Origin: DASVDE01 sp036381235
Lineage (GTDB): Bacteria > Actinomycetota > Thermoleophilia > Solirubrobacterales > 70-9
Length of the DNA: 64,000 nt
Direction: 5' to 3'
NCBI GenBank assembly: GCA_036381235.1
Contig: DASVDE010000002.1
Location: 62,001 to 126,000, forward strand
Under the pieces are notes generated by a model. It did no database searches, was not told the DNA's origin, and saw only the letters and a program-made list of their open reading frames with translations. The position numbers and the translations under genes are program-made. Position 1 is the first letter of the stretch. Each line of letters begins with the position of its first letter. This document shows positions 8,326-17,157 of this stretch, one piece after another.

Positions 8326-9508
8326 AGTCGGCGTCGTCACGGCCGAAGTGCCCGTAGGCAGCGGTCTTGCGGAAGATCGGGCGGTGCAGGTCGAGGTAGC
8401 GACGGAATGCCCCCGGCCGCAAGTCGAACTCGGCCTCGACCAGGCGGGAGATCTCCGCGTCGGGGAGCTTGCCGGTGCCGAAGGTCTCGACCATCAGCGA
8501 GATCGGGTGGGCAACGCCGATCGCGTAGGCGACCTGGACCTCGCAGCGCTGCGCCAGCTCGGCGGCAACCACGTTCTTGGCCACGTACCGCGCCGCGTAG
8601 GCGGCGGACCGGTCGACCTTGGAGGGGTCCTTGCCGGAGAAGGCGCCACCGCCATGGCGGGCCATTCCGCCGTAGGTGTCGACGATGATCTTGCGACCGG
8701 TGAGGCCCGCGTCGCCGACGGGGCCGCCGATCACGAACTTGCCGGTCGGGTTGACGAGGAAGCCCCTGCGCAGCTCGGCCTCGTCGTAGAGGCCGGGAAC
8801 CTCAGCCGTCAGCACCGGCAGCACCACGTGCTCCCAGAGGTCCGGCTTGATCTTCAGCTCCGAGTCGACGCCGTCGGCATGCTGGGTGGAGATCAGCAGC
8901 TTCTCGACCCGCACGGGGCGACCGTCGGCGTACCGAACCGTGACCTGGGTCTTGCCGTCGGGGCCGAGATAGTCGAGGGTGTCGTTCTTTCGCACCGCGG
9001 CGAGCTGTTCGGCCAGCCGGTGCGCGATATGGATCGGCATCGGCATAAGCGCCTCGGTTTCGTCGGTCGCGTAGCCGAACATCATCCCCTGGTCGCCGGC
9101 GCCGGCAATGAGCAGCTCGTCGTCCAGCGAGCCCCCCTCGAGCCGAGTCTCGTAAGCCGCGTCGACGCCCTGGGCGATGTCGGGCGACTGCTTGTCGAGG
9201 GAGACCAAGACCGAGATGTGGTCGCAGTTGTAGCCGTAGTCACCGTGGTCGTACCCGATGTCGCGAATCGTCTCGCGAACGATCTCGGGGACGTCGAGGT
9301 GAACCTCGGTGGAGATCTCTCCGGAGACGACCGCCATCCCTGTGTTTACGAGGCTCTCGCAGGCGACCCGCCCCTCGGGGTCCTCGGCCATCACGGCGTC
9401 GAGGACCGAGTCGGATATCTGGTCGCAAACCTTGTCGGGATGACCCTCGGTTACGGACTCGGACGTGAAGAGGTACTCGCCCTCGGCGAGCGGCTGGCTT
9501 TCTGGCAT
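8255..9508 (-). CDS. metK: S-adenosylmethionine synthetase
   Basis: Makes SAM from methionine and ATP; cytosolic tetramer. At 417 residues it is full length. Visible signatures are FTSESVTEGHPDKVCDQISD at the N terminus (ATP site His and Asp), GAGDQGMMFGYA in the middle, and GGGAFSGKDPSKVDRS (phosphate-binding loop). ATG at 9508 lies 10 bp after the der stop, so it is read through from the cmk-der operon; no SAM riboswitch space exists upstream. It converges with the PH-domain gene. Confidence 0.97.
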   Translation of the reverse strand: MPESQPLAEGEYLFTSESVTEGHPDKVCDQISDSVLDAVMAEDPEGRVACESLVNTGMAVVSGEISTEVHLDVPEIVRETIRDIGYDHGDYGYNCDHISVLVSLDKQSPDIAQGVDAAYETRLEGGSLDDELLIAGAGDQGMMFGYATDETEALMPMPIHIAHRLAEQLAAVRKNDTLDYLGPDGKTQVTVRYADGRPVRVEKLLISTQHADGVDSELKIKPDLWEHVVLPVLTAEVPGLYDEAELRRGFLVNPTGKFVIGGPVGDAGLTGRKIIVDTYGGMARHGGGAFSGKDPSKVDRSAAYAARYVAKNVVAAELAQRCEVQVAYAIGVAHPISLMVETFGTGKLPDAEISRLVEAEFDLRPGAFRRYLDLHRPIFRKTAAYGHFGRDDADFTWEKTDRADALRAAAGAASATA

Positions 9509-9518
9509 GGAGCGAAGC

Positions 9519-10832
9519 CTAGCGACGCCGCCCGGAGTGCGGCACGAAGTCGATGATCAGGGGGACGCCCTCCAATCCGTAGGCCTCGCGAAGGCGGTTC
9601 TCTAGGTGGTAGGCCCAGTCGCGACTGATCAGCTTGCGGTCGTTGACCTGGATCGCGATGCGCGGCGGCCGCTCACCCACCTGAGCGGCGTAATAGAGGC
9701 GGAGGCGGCGGCCGCGGCGGGCCGGGGGCGGAGTCTTGGCGACGACGTCGGAGACGAAGCGGTTCAGCTCCGGAGTGGGAATCCGCTCCGCCGCCTTGTC
9801 CGCCAGCTCCAACGCCTTGGGCAGGAGGTTCGGGACGTTGCGCCCCCGCGTCGCCGAGCAGGTGACCACAGCCGGTCGCAGGCGCAGCTTTCGCTCGACC
9901 CGGGCGCGGGCGTCATCGATGTCGGTCGAGCCGATGTCCCACTTGTTGAGGACCAGCAGGGTGGCGCAGCCGGCCCGCATCGCCAGCTCGGCGACGCGCA
10001 GGTCCTCGGCTGTGACTCCCTCGGAGGCGTCGCATACGACCAGGGCGACGTCGGCGCGCTCGACCGCGCGCTCGGTGCGCAGCTGGGCGTAGTAGTCGAC
10101 GCTGCCGGCGACCTTGGAGCGGCGCCGCAGACCGGCGGTGTCGACCAGGATCACGCGGCGACCGTCGACCTCGAGCTCGGTGTCGATCGCGTCGCGGGTC
10201 GTGCCGGCCTGCTCGGAGACGATCACACGGTCGGAGCCGAGGAAGGCGTTGACCAGCGAGGACTTGCCGGCGTTGGGTCGGCCGATCACCGCGACACGCA
10301 CCGCATCGACGCGCTCGTCGGGTCGCGCCCGATCTCCGAGCGACTCGGTGATTCGGTCCAGCAGATCGCCGCTGCCCAGGCCATGGGTGGCGGAGGCCGG
10401 GATCGGCTCCCCCAGACCCAGCTTGTGGAACTCGGCCGCCAGGTGCTCATCTCCCGGCCGGTCGACTTTGTTGACGACGACGAGGACCGGAGCCTCGCCC
10501 TCGCGCAGGGTCTTGGCCAGCTCCGCGTCGCCGGCGCGGACCCCGGCGCGACCGTCGACCACCAGCAACACGAGCTCGGCCTCAGCGATCCCCAGGCGGG
10601 CCTGGCGCTGCACGTCGCGGGCCAGCTCGGCCTCGTCCTGAAGGTCGATCCCGCCGGTGTCGACCAGCTCGAAGGCAACCCCGTTCCACTCGCAGGGAAG
10701 GCGCTTGCGATCCCGAGTGACGCCGGGCTCGGCGTCGGTCACCGCCTCGCGGCCGCCGACCAGGCGGTTGACCAGCGTGCTCTTGCCGACGTTGGGGAAG
10801 CCGACGACGGCAACTGTGGGGAGTCTGCTCAT
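9519..10832 (-). CDS. der: Ribosome-associated GTPase Der (EngA)
   Basis: Tandem GTPase needed for 50S ribosome assembly. The first G domain has GFPNVGKST at 11-19, DTGGI and NKVD; the second has GRPNAGKSS, DTAGLRRRSKV and NKWD; the C-terminal KH-like domain follows (RLRLYYAAQVGERPPRIAI). 437 residues is a normal actinobacterial length. It follows cmk, the usual neighbour, with a long perfect palindrome in the 67-bp gap; the ATG at 10832 is 14 bp past that palindrome. Confidence 0.97.
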   Translation of the reverse strand: MSRLPTVAVVGFPNVGKSTLVNRLVGGREAVTDAEPGVTRDRKRLPCEWNGVAFELVDTGGIDLQDEAELARDVQRQARLGIAEAELVLLVVDGRAGVRAGDAELAKTLREGEAPVLVVVNKVDRPGDEHLAAEFHKLGLGEPIPASATHGLGSGDLLDRITESLGDRARPDERVDAVRVAVIGRPNAGKSSLVNAFLGSDRVIVSEQAGTTRDAIDTELEVDGRRVILVDTAGLRRRSKVAGSVDYYAQLRTERAVERADVALVVCDASEGVTAEDLRVAELAMRAGCATLLVLNKWDIGSTDIDDARARVERKLRLRPAVVTCSATRGRNVPNLLPKALELADKAAERIPTPELNRFVSDVVAKTPPPARRGRRLRLYYAAQVGERPPRIAIQVNDRKLISRDWAYHLENRLREAYGLEGVPLIIDFVPHSGRRR

Positions 10833-10846
10833 GTTCAGATCTCCAC

Positions 10847-10889
10847 TCCTGGCGACTTATTCGGCATATAGGCGAATAAGTCGCCAGGA
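10847..10889. repeat. Palindrome family 2, intergenic copy between cmk and der
   Basis: Perfect inverted repeat with 17-bp arms, TCCTGGCGACTTATTCG at 10847-10863 and its complement at 10873-10889, around a 9-nt loop. It is too GC-poor at the loop end and has no T-run, so it is not a classical terminator, and cmk and der are normally co-transcribed. The same arm sequence recurs as a palindrome inside murD at 44827-44866. Confidence 0.85.
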
Positions 10890-10899
10890 CCGCCGGCTC

Positions 10900-11538
10900 T
10901 CATGCGAGGCCTCGCTCGCGAGCGAGGGCGACGATCCGGGACACGACTTCGTCGAGGGCGAGATCCGTGGTGTCCAGTTCGATCGCGTCCTCGGCGGCGC
11001 GCAGGGCACTGTGCTCGCGGGTGGCGTCGCGCTCGTCGCGCTCGCGCTGAGCGCTGAGAACAGCCGCGGGGTCCTCCCCTGTCTGGGCGGCGCGGCGGCG
11101 AGCGCGCTCTTCCTCGGAGGCGGTGAGGAAGACCTTGAGGGGAGAGTCGGGGCTGACGACGGTGCCGATGTCCCGCCCTTCGGCGACGTAGCGCCCGGCC
11201 GCGATCAGCTCGCGCTGGCGGGCGACCATCGCCTCGCGCACACCCGGGTGAACCGAGACGCGCGAGGAGGCCTCGGTGACCTGGGGCTCGCGAATCTCGG
11301 CCGTGGCGTCGCGACCGTCGAGCTGGACCGCACCCCCTCCGAAAGCGATCTCCAGCGAGCGGGCGAGCACCCCCATGACCTCAGCGTCGTCGAGGTCGGC
11401 GGCGCGCTCGATGCCGGCCAGCGCCACGCAGCGGTACATCGCCCCCGAATCGAGGTAGGTGAAGCCGAGCGCCGCGGCGACGCCGCGGGCTACGGAGGAC
11501 TTGCCGGCCCCGGCGGGCCCATCGATCGCGATAACCAT
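10900..11538 (-). CDS. cmk: Cytidylate kinase
   Basis: Phosphorylates CMP/dCMP. P-loop IDGPAGAGKSSVARGVA at residues 5-21, followed by LDSGAMYR, the CMP-binding segment, and GRDIGTVVSPDSPLKVFLTAS. 212 residues, normal. Sits between aroA and der; cmk-der adjacency is widespread in Gram-positive and actinobacterial genomes. The gap to aroA is 18 bp, so co-transcription with the aromatic genes is likely. Confidence 0.96.
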   Translation of the reverse strand: MVIAIDGPAGAGKSSVARGVAAALGFTYLDSGAMYRCVALAGIERAADLDDAEVMGVLARSLEIAFGGGAVQLDGRDATAEIREPQVTEASSRVSVHPGVREAMVARQRELIAAGRYVAEGRDIGTVVSPDSPLKVFLTASEEERARRRAAQTGEDPAAVLSAQRERDERDATREHSALRAAEDAIELDTTDLALDEVVSRIVALARERGLA

Positions 11539-11556
11539 GGCGGCAGAGGGTAGGCG

Positions 11557-12846
11557 TCAGTCGCCCAGCAACGAGGCGAGGTCGGCTTCGAAACCCGGAT
11601 AGCTGACGGCGGCGGCGCCCATGTCGGCGACTTCCACGCCCTCCTCGGAGGCCAGGCCCGCCACCGCGCCCAGCATCGCGATGCGGTGATCGCCGTGGGA
11701 CTCGATCGCGCCGCCGCGCAGGCCCCCCGTTCCCTCGACGATCATGCCGTCCTCGGTCGGCTCGACCCGGCCGCCGAGCGCCGTCAGAGCGGCGGTAACA
11801 GTGACGATCCGGTCCGACTCCTTGCGCCGCAGCTCGGCTGCATCGCGGATCGTCGTCGTGCCCTCGGCAAAGCAGGCTGCGAGCGCGACCAGTGGCAGCT
11901 CATCGATCGCAAGCGGAACCTCGGCACCACCGACCTCCGTTCCCCGCAGCTCCGACGCGCGAATACGGATGCGGCCGATCGGCTCCCCGCCCTCTTCGCC
12001 CTCGAGCTCCAGGTCGATCGTGGCGCCCATCCGCTGCAAGATCGCGAGCAGCCCGGTCCGAGTCGGGTTGAGACCGACCTCGACCAGCTCGATGTCGCTG
12101 CCTCCGACGAGCAGCGCGGCGACCATGGGAAAGGCGGCCGAGGAGAAATCGGTGGGAACGACGATGCGATTCGGCTCCAACCGGGCCGTGGGGCGCACGC
12201 GGACCGCGCCGCCGTCGCGTGCGATCTCGGCTCCGGCGGCCGCCAGCATCCGCTCGCTGTGGTCGCGAGTCGGCAGCGGCTCGACCACGCGCGTCTCCCC
12301 CTCGGCGAGCAGGCCGGCGAAGAGCAGACAGGACTTGACCTGAGCGCTCGCCACGGGCAGCTCGTAGGAGATGCCGTGCAGCGGCGCGCCCTCGATCTCC
12401 AGCGGTGGCAGACGATCGTCGCGACAGCGCAGCCGCGCTCCCATCAGGCGCAGCGGCTCAGCGACGCGATCGACCGGGCGGCGGCGAATCGACTCGTCGC
12501 CGTCCAGCGCCCAGGTGCCCTCCTCCTGCCCCGCGAGCCAGCCGGGCAGCAGACGCAGCAGCGTGCCGGCGTTGCCGACGTCGATCTCCGCCGAGGAGAC
12601 GTCGCGCAGGCCGATGCCGCTGATCTTCATCGTCGGCTCGAGCGCCGCCGCTCGCGGCTCCAGCCCCGCGCCGAGGGCGGCGACAGCCGCGAGCGTCGAG
12701 CGCGTGTCGGCGGAGTCCAGATAGCCGACAACTTCGGAATCCCCCTCCCCCATCGCAGCGATCAGCGCCGCCCGGTGAGAGATCGACTTGTCCGCCGGCG
12801 GGCGCAGGCTCCCGCGCAGGGGGCCTGTTGGTTCGAAGCGGGCCAT
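11557..12846 (-). CDS. aroA: 3-phosphoshikimate 1-carboxyvinyltransferase (EPSP synthase)
   Basis: Sixth step of the shikimate pathway, adding enolpyruvate to shikimate 3-phosphate. Two-domain protein of 429 residues: PADKSISHRAALIAAMGEGD with the substrate-binding Lys, NAGTLLRLLPGWLAG (PEP-binding region), and the second-half signature RRKESDRIVTV. The NAGTLLR in place of NAGTAMR is the kind of variation seen in Gram-positive (class II-like) enzymes. Two bases separate it from the tyrA start, so tyrA-aroA are coupled. Confidence 0.96.
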   Translation of the reverse strand: MARFEPTGPLRGSLRPPADKSISHRAALIAAMGEGDSEVVGYLDSADTRSTLAAVAALGAGLEPRAAALEPTMKISGIGLRDVSSAEIDVGNAGTLLRLLPGWLAGQEEGTWALDGDESIRRRPVDRVAEPLRLMGARLRCRDDRLPPLEIEGAPLHGISYELPVASAQVKSCLLFAGLLAEGETRVVEPLPTRDHSERMLAAAGAEIARDGGAVRVRPTARLEPNRIVVPTDFSSAAFPMVAALLVGGSDIELVEVGLNPTRTGLLAILQRMGATIDLELEGEEGGEPIGRIRIRASELRGTEVGGAEVPLAIDELPLVALAACFAEGTTTIRDAAELRRKESDRIVTVTAALTALGGRVEPTEDGMIVEGTGGLRGGAIESHGDHRIAMLGAVAGLASEEGVEVADMGAAAVSYPGFEADLASLLGD

Positions 12847-12848
12847 GC

Positions 12849-13937
12849 CTAGCCCCCCGTGCCGATGACGGAGACCGTATGGCCCAGCTCGCGAACCAGC
12901 GCGGCAGCGCGCTCGGCCTGCTCGGGACCGGAGACCCAGAGGGAGATCGCCCCTGAGGTCATGTCCGGCGCCGGGTAGAGCGCCATGTCCTCGATGTTGA
13001 CTCCCGCCTCGCCCAGCGCCAGGGCCAGCTCGGCGACGGTGCCGGGCCGGTTGGGCACGACGACGCGCAGCTCGCGCAGGGGGCCGGCGCCGCGCTCGGG
13101 CTCGAGCAGCGCGCGGCGGTTCTCCACCGCATCGGTGTGCCAGGCGGCGACGGCGTCGCGATCGCCGGCGCGTATCAGCTCCGCCGCTTCTCGCAGGCGC
13201 TCCCCCGCCGCGTCGACCGCTTCGGCGACTGCCTCGCGATTGGTCGAGAAGATGTCGATCCAGATCGCCGGGTTGGAGCCGGCCACGCGGGTCATGTCGC
13301 GAAAGCTCGGGCCCACCTCGGGCATTCGCTCGGAGTCGCGAGCCAGCTCCGCTGCCGCCTGGCCGGCCAGCGCGTTGGCGAGCACATGCGGCAGGTGGCT
13401 GACGGTCGCCATCATCCGGTCGTGAGCCTCGGCGTCGATCGCCTGCGGTCGAGCGCCCAGGTCGGCGATCGCACGCTGGAGGCGGTCATAGAGGAGGCCG
13501 CCGGAGCGCTCGGTCGGGGTCAGGTACCAGCGCGCGCCCTCGAAGATGTCGGCACGGGCATTCTCGACCCCGGAGGTCTCGGCGCCGGCCAGAGGATGGC
13601 CGCCGATGAAGCGCTCGTCCTCGCCCAGGGCGGCGACTATCTCCCGCTTCGTCGAGCCGGCGTCGGTGACCACGCACTCCGGACCACAGGCATCGAGCGC
13701 GGCGCGCGCCAGCTCGGGCAGGGCCCTTACCGGCGCCGCGCAGAAGACCAGGTCGGCACCTTCGCAGGCCTCCGCGATCGTCGCTGCGCGACGATCTATC
13801 GCGCCTTCTGACATCGCTCGATCCAGCGTCTCCGAGTCCGGGTCGTAGCCGACCACCTCGACACCCTCGAGCCCGCGTCGCGCCGCCAGCCCGATCGAGC
13901 CGCCGATCAGGCCGACGCCGAGGACGGCGATCTTCAT
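12849..13937 (-). CDS. tyrA: Prephenate dehydrogenase with C-terminal ACT domain
   Basis: Oxidative decarboxylation of prephenate to 4-hydroxyphenylpyruvate for tyrosine. Rossmann loop GVGLIGGSIGLAARRG at 7-22, then IGGHPLAGAETSG and the helical dimerisation domain with SHLPHVLANALA; residues from about 285 on (LRVVVPNRPGTVAELALALG) form an ACT domain, the usual site for feedback by tyrosine. 362 residues. Overlaps the DAHP synthase stop by 4 bp, linking the first and last steps of tyrosine synthesis in one transcript. Confidence 0.93.
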   Translation of the reverse strand: MKIAVLGVGLIGGSIGLAARRGLEGVEVVGYDPDSETLDRAMSEGAIDRRAATIAEACEGADLVFCAAPVRALPELARAALDACGPECVVTDAGSTKREIVAALGEDERFIGGHPLAGAETSGVENARADIFEGARWYLTPTERSGGLLYDRLQRAIADLGARPQAIDAEAHDRMMATVSHLPHVLANALAGQAAAELARDSERMPEVGPSFRDMTRVAGSNPAIWIDIFSTNREAVAEAVDAAGERLREAAELIRAGDRDAVAAWHTDAVENRRALLEPERGAGPLRELRVVVPNRPGTVAELALALGEAGVNIEDMALYPAPDMTSGAISLWVSGPEQAERAAALVRELGHTVSVIGTGG

Positions 13938-15019
13938 CCGCCGCGCCGTGCCCGGACAGCCGCCGCCAGGCGATCGAGCACGACAACCGTCTGCTCCCAG
14001 TCGATGCAGGCGTCGGTGACCGACTGGCCGTAGATCAGATCGCCCTCACCCTCCAGGTCCTGGCGACCGCCGACCAGGAACGACTCCAGCATCACCCCGG
14101 CGATCGCCGAGTTGCCCGACGCAACCTGGTCGGCGATGTCGCCGGCCGCCTCGACCTGGCGACCGGGGTCCTTGCCGCTGTTGTCGTGGGAGGCGTCGAT
14201 CACCAGCCGCTCGGGCAGGCCGGCGGCCCGCAGCTTGGCCAGGGCGTCTTCGACTCCGGCGGCCCCGTAGTTGGGCGCGCCGCGCCCCCCGCGCAGGATC
14301 ACGTGGCCGTCCGGGTTGCCGGTCGTGTGCAGGATCGCCGGCACCCCGGCATCGTCGATTCCGGCAAAGGCATGAGCGACGGCCGAGGCGCGAACGGCAT
14401 CGACCGCGACCTGGACGTTGCCGTCGGTGCGGTTCTTGAAGCCGATCGGCATCGAGAGGCCGGAGCCGAGCTGGCGGTGGATCTGGCTCTCGGTCGTGCG
14501 GGCGCCGATCGCCCCCCAGGCGACCGCGTCGGCGATGTACTGGGGGGTGATGGGGTCGAGGAACTCGCAGCCGACCGGCAAGCCGAGGTCGAGCACCTCC
14601 AAGAGCAGCTCGCGGGCCACGCGCAGGCCGTGGTTGACGTCGCCGCTGCCGTCGAGGTGCGGATCGTTGATCAGCCCCTTCCAGCCGGTCGTGGTGCGCG
14701 GCTTCTCGAAGTAGACGCGCATCGCGATCAGCAGGTCTTCGCCCAGCTCGTTCGCCTTCTGGCTCAGACGTTTCGCGTAGTCGAGTGCCGCCTCCGGGTC
14801 ATGGACGCTGCACGGGCCGACCACGACCAGCAGGCGGTCGTCGTTGCCGTCGAGCACGGCTGTGACCTCACCGCGACTGCGGACCACGGCCTCGGTGCGC
14901 TGCTCGCCAAGCGGCAGCTCCTCCAGCAGCGTCGCCGGGGTGGCCAGCTCGACGATCCGCTCGATGCGGCGATCGCGCACCCGGTCGCGTGCCGCGTCCT
15001 CTGTCATCCCGATCATCAT
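13934..15019 (-). CDS. 3-deoxy-7-phosphoheptulonate synthase (class I, AroFGH type)
   Basis: First step of the shikimate pathway, joining PEP and erythrose 4-phosphate. Motifs of the type I-alpha enzyme: LVVVGPCSVHDPEAALDYA, MRVYFEKPRTTTGWKGLIND, GSGLSMPIGFKNRTDGN and VIDASHDNSGKDP. Three nearby ATGs (15019, 15016, 15007) are possible; none has a clear ribosome site, and 15019 gives 361 residues. The frame continues upstream but the extra residues are not family-like. Type I-alpha is the enterobacterial style; many actinobacteria carry the unrelated type II enzyme instead. Confidence 0.92.
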   Translation of the reverse strand: MMIGMTEDAARDRVRDRRIERIVELATPATLLEELPLGEQRTEAVVRSRGEVTAVLDGNDDRLLVVVGPCSVHDPEAALDYAKRLSQKANELGEDLLIAMRVYFEKPRTTTGWKGLINDPHLDGSGDVNHGLRVARELLLEVLDLGLPVGCEFLDPITPQYIADAVAWGAIGARTTESQIHRQLGSGLSMPIGFKNRTDGNVQVAVDAVRASAVAHAFAGIDDAGVPAILHTTGNPDGHVILRGGRGAPNYGAAGVEDALAKLRAAGLPERLVIDASHDNSGKDPGRQVEAAGDIADQVASGNSAIAGVMLESFLVGGRQDLEGEGDLIYGQSVTDACIDWEQTVVVLDRLAAAVRARRGG

Positions 15020-15322
15020 CTTTTGCTCGTCGCCTTTCTCCAAACCTCGGAAAATCCTACTTTCAGTGCCATCCCGGCCATGCGAGCGCACACGCGGGAC
15101 GCGCGAAACGGGGAATGCCGGCGCCCGGGCCGATTGCTCAATGGGTGCGGCGCGATGCCGCGGCGGCCGGACGCCTAGCTAAATCGCCAGTAATAGGAGA
15201 AGCGGGCAGAGTCGAGCGCGACGCCGGGGGCGCGGATGCCGCTCGCGGTGTGGCTCGTTCGCTTCACCTCGAAGAACTTTTAGCAGGTGAAGCGTGCCCG
15301 GTCGAGCAATGAGACCCGGCGT
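15020..15322. other. 303-bp gap upstream of DAHP synthase; no gene seen
   Basis: No coding frame with family-like features. It holds the hairpin GCTTCACCT-15 nt-AGGTGAAGC (15261-15269 with 15285-15293), a short CCGGC/GCCGG stem over the DUF2442 stop (15316-15331), and a single AAATCGCCAG stretch near 15181 that is similar to one arm of palindrome family 2. Composition is less regular than the flanking genes, as expected for a seam between core DNA and the DUF4160/DUF2442 pair. The promoter of the DAHP synthase operon should be here but I cannot place it. Confidence 0.5.
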
Positions 15323-15583
15323 TCAAGCCGGATCGCGCCGACCGCGAAGGACATCGGGATCCATATCGGCGCCGTTAGGCCAGACGATTGTGCCTAGGTC
15401 CGGGTCGACTCGCACTTGGCCAAATAGACCAGGGTCCTGTCTCAGTGGCTCGAAAACTGGCCCCCAAAGCTCATCAGCGAAATCGAGAATGCGTTCGGCG
15501 CCGTCGTTGAACCGTAGGCGCAAAGAGAAACCACCGAGCGATTCAACCTCGGTTACGCGAATAGATTCGACCTCGACCGTCAT
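15323..15583 (-). CDS. DUF2442 domain protein
   Basis: An 86-residue protein with the DUF2442 layout: a short beta N-terminus (VEVESIRVTEVESL), LRFNDGAERILDFADELWG, and the C-terminal signature GTIVWPNGADMDPDVL. Function is not established; DUF2442 genes commonly pair with DUF4160 genes and have been proposed to be toxin-antitoxin-like. The ATG overlaps the DUF4160 stop by 4 bp, so the two are one translational unit. Codon usage is visibly less GC-biased than in the aro genes on both sides, consistent with acquisition. Confidence 0.8.
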   Translation of the reverse strand: MTVEVESIRVTEVESLGGFSLRLRFNDGAERILDFADELWGPVFEPLRQDPGLFGQVRVDPDLGTIVWPNGADMDPDVLRGRRDPA

Positions 15584-15840
15584 GGCAGTGGATCGATGTT
15601 AGCGAGCGCTTTACGTGACCTCGCAAGCTCCCAGTTCGCTTCAAGTTCCGAGCGATGCAGTGCCGTCCACTTGCGAATGAGCCGCGTTGCACGTCGCGGC
15701 AACCTGCCCTCAAAGGCCTCGCCGGTCGCGATTTCGATCTTGGCGGAGTACTCACCACAGGTTGCATGGAAGTGAGGTGGATTGTGGTCGCGGAAGTACA
15801 TCGTGATGACGATGCCGTAGAAGCAGCTGATCCGAGGCAT
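15580..15840 (-). CDS. DUF4160 domain protein
   Basis: Starts at ATG 15840 with the family hallmark MPRISCFYGIVITMYFRDHN followed by PPHFHATCGEYSAKI; 86 codons in all. The HNPPHFHA histidine cluster is the conserved core and could bind metal. Partner of the overlapping DUF2442 gene. The pair interrupts the aromatic supra-operon between hisC and DAHP synthase. The codons preceding 15840 are also open but lack family similarity. Role unknown; a toxin-antitoxin function is inference from genomic pairing in other genomes. Confidence 0.82.
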   Translation of the reverse strand: MPRISCFYGIVITMYFRDHNPPHFHATCGEYSAKIEIATGEAFEGRLPRRATRLIRKWTALHRSELEANWELARSRKALANIDPLP

Positions 15841-15938
15841 CGCATGACCCTGAGCAGATCTGAGTGCCATGTGGGTGTCGTGTGTCGAGACTCGACTACG
15901 GCAATGTCAAAAACCACTCACTCCTGCCATACCCCGGA

Positions 15939-17042
15939 CTAACCGGTGACGCCGAGCAGGTCGGCCATGGCCGCAAGGAAGCGGTCGTTCTCGGCCGGCG
16001 TGCCGTAGCTGACGCGGATGTGGCCCGGGTCGCCGAGGGGGGTGCCGGGGCGAACCGCGATCTGGCGCTCGGCGAGGCCGGCGACCACCCCCGCCTCGTC
16101 CGCGTCTCCAAGGTCGACCCAGGAGAAGTTGGCCTGGGTGTCGGCGGTGGCGAGGCCCATCGCGCGCAGCGCTTCTTCGACGCGCAGGCGCTCGGCGATC
16201 GTGCCCTCGACCCGCTTGGTGACGTCGTCCTGGTGCAGGATCGCCTCCGCGCCCGCCGCCTGGGCGAGGGCGTTGACGCTGAACGGCTGGCGCACCGCGT
16301 CGACCGCGGCGCGGAACTTGGCCGAGCCGATCGCGTAGCCGACCCGCAGCCCGGCGAGGCCGTAGCACTTGCTGAAGGTGCGCAGGACGACCAGGTTGGG
16401 GAAGTCGGCGAGCAGGCCAATGGTGGCGTCGGGGTCGTCGTTCGTCTGAAACTCGACGTAGGCCTCGTCGAGGGCGACGGTCACGTGGGCGGGAATCCGC
16501 TCGCAGAACGCTGCGACCTCGGCTGCCGGCAGGTGGGTCCCGGTCGGGTTATTGGGGTTACAGATCAGCAGCAGCTGAGTCGCCGCGGTGACCTCCGACG
16601 CCATCGCGTCGAGGTCGTGGACGTCGCCATCGGCGAGCGGCACGCGGATCTCACGGGCGCCGGTCAACGCCGGCAGGTATGGGTACATCGAGAAGGCGGG
16701 CCAGGCGTAGAGGATCTCGTCTCCCGGCTCGCAGAGCGCTTCGGCGGCGGCGAGCAGGATCTCGCAGGAGCCGTTGCCGACGGCGATCCGGCCGGGCTCG
16801 GCGTCGTAGCGCTCGGCTATCCGCCGGCGCAACAGGGTCGCGTCGGGATCGGGGTAGCGGTTCATCGCCCCGGTGGCGTTGTGGATCGCCTCGATCACCG
16901 CCGGGTGCGGCGGGAGGGGCGACTCGTTGGAGGCGAGCTGGGCGATTCCCCCCGAGGCGATCGCCTCGGGCGCCTGCCCGGTCGGCACGCCGGCCTGATA
17001 GCCCGGCATGCGGGCGAGCTTTTCCGCGAAGGTGACGGTCAT
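15939..17042 (-). CDS. hisC: Histidinol-phosphate / aromatic aminotransferase
   Basis: PLP-dependent class I/II aminotransferase of 367 residues from ATG 17042 (a TTG two codons upstream is the only alternative). LASNESPLPPHPAV, GNGSCEILLAAAEALCEPGDEI, the ICNPNNPTGTHL and the PLP lysine in RTFSKCYGLAGLRVGYAIG are all present. HisC converts imidazole-acetol phosphate in histidine synthesis; in operons of tyrA and aroA such enzymes usually transaminate phenylpyruvate or hydroxyphenylpyruvate. Given the neighbours, an aromatic (TyrB/Pat-like) role is at least as likely as the histidine one. Confidence 0.88.
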   Translation of the reverse strand: MTVTFAEKLARMPGYQAGVPTGQAPEAIASGGIAQLASNESPLPPHPAVIEAIHNATGAMNRYPDPDATLLRRRIAERYDAEPGRIAVGNGSCEILLAAAEALCEPGDEILYAWPAFSMYPYLPALTGAREIRVPLADGDVHDLDAMASEVTAATQLLLICNPNNPTGTHLPAAEVAAFCERIPAHVTVALDEAYVEFQTNDDPDATIGLLADFPNLVVLRTFSKCYGLAGLRVGYAIGSAKFRAAVDAVRQPFSVNALAQAAGAEAILHQDDVTKRVEGTIAERLRVEEALRAMGLATADTQANFSWVDLGDADEAGVVAGLAERQIAVRPGTPLGDPGHIRVSYGTPAENDRFLAAMADLLGVTG

Positions 17043-17157
17043 GAGCAAAGGAGCGTGTCAGAGCCCGGGCGAGGGCACAAGGCCACTCGACCGGGCGTCG
17101 CCGTTAGCCGCTACTCATCCGTCGCTGGGGCTGCCTCCCGACCGAAACGGTACTTCG

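Noticed and set aside
9509..9518. SAM riboswitch upstream of metK
   Set aside because: Only 10 bp lie between der and metK.
8348..9556. 402-residue plus-strand open frame opposite metK
   Set aside because: Shadow of metK; no start signal and composition typical of antisense GC-rich DNA.
15128..15190. tRNA-like start (GGGCCGATTGCTCAATGGG) in the gap above DAHP synthase
   Set aside because: The D arm does not close (GCTC against GCGC), no anticodon arm or T-loop at the right distance, no CCA.
15316..15331. CCGGC-GTTCAA-GCCGG as a tRNA T-arm remnant or attachment site
   Set aside because: Loop has six bases instead of seven, and no tRNA 3' end or direct repeat flanks the DUF pair.
15905..15910. 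TTGACA on the minus strand upstream of the DUF4160 gene as a -35 box
   Set aside because: No acceptable -10 at 16-18 bp; kept out of the feature list.
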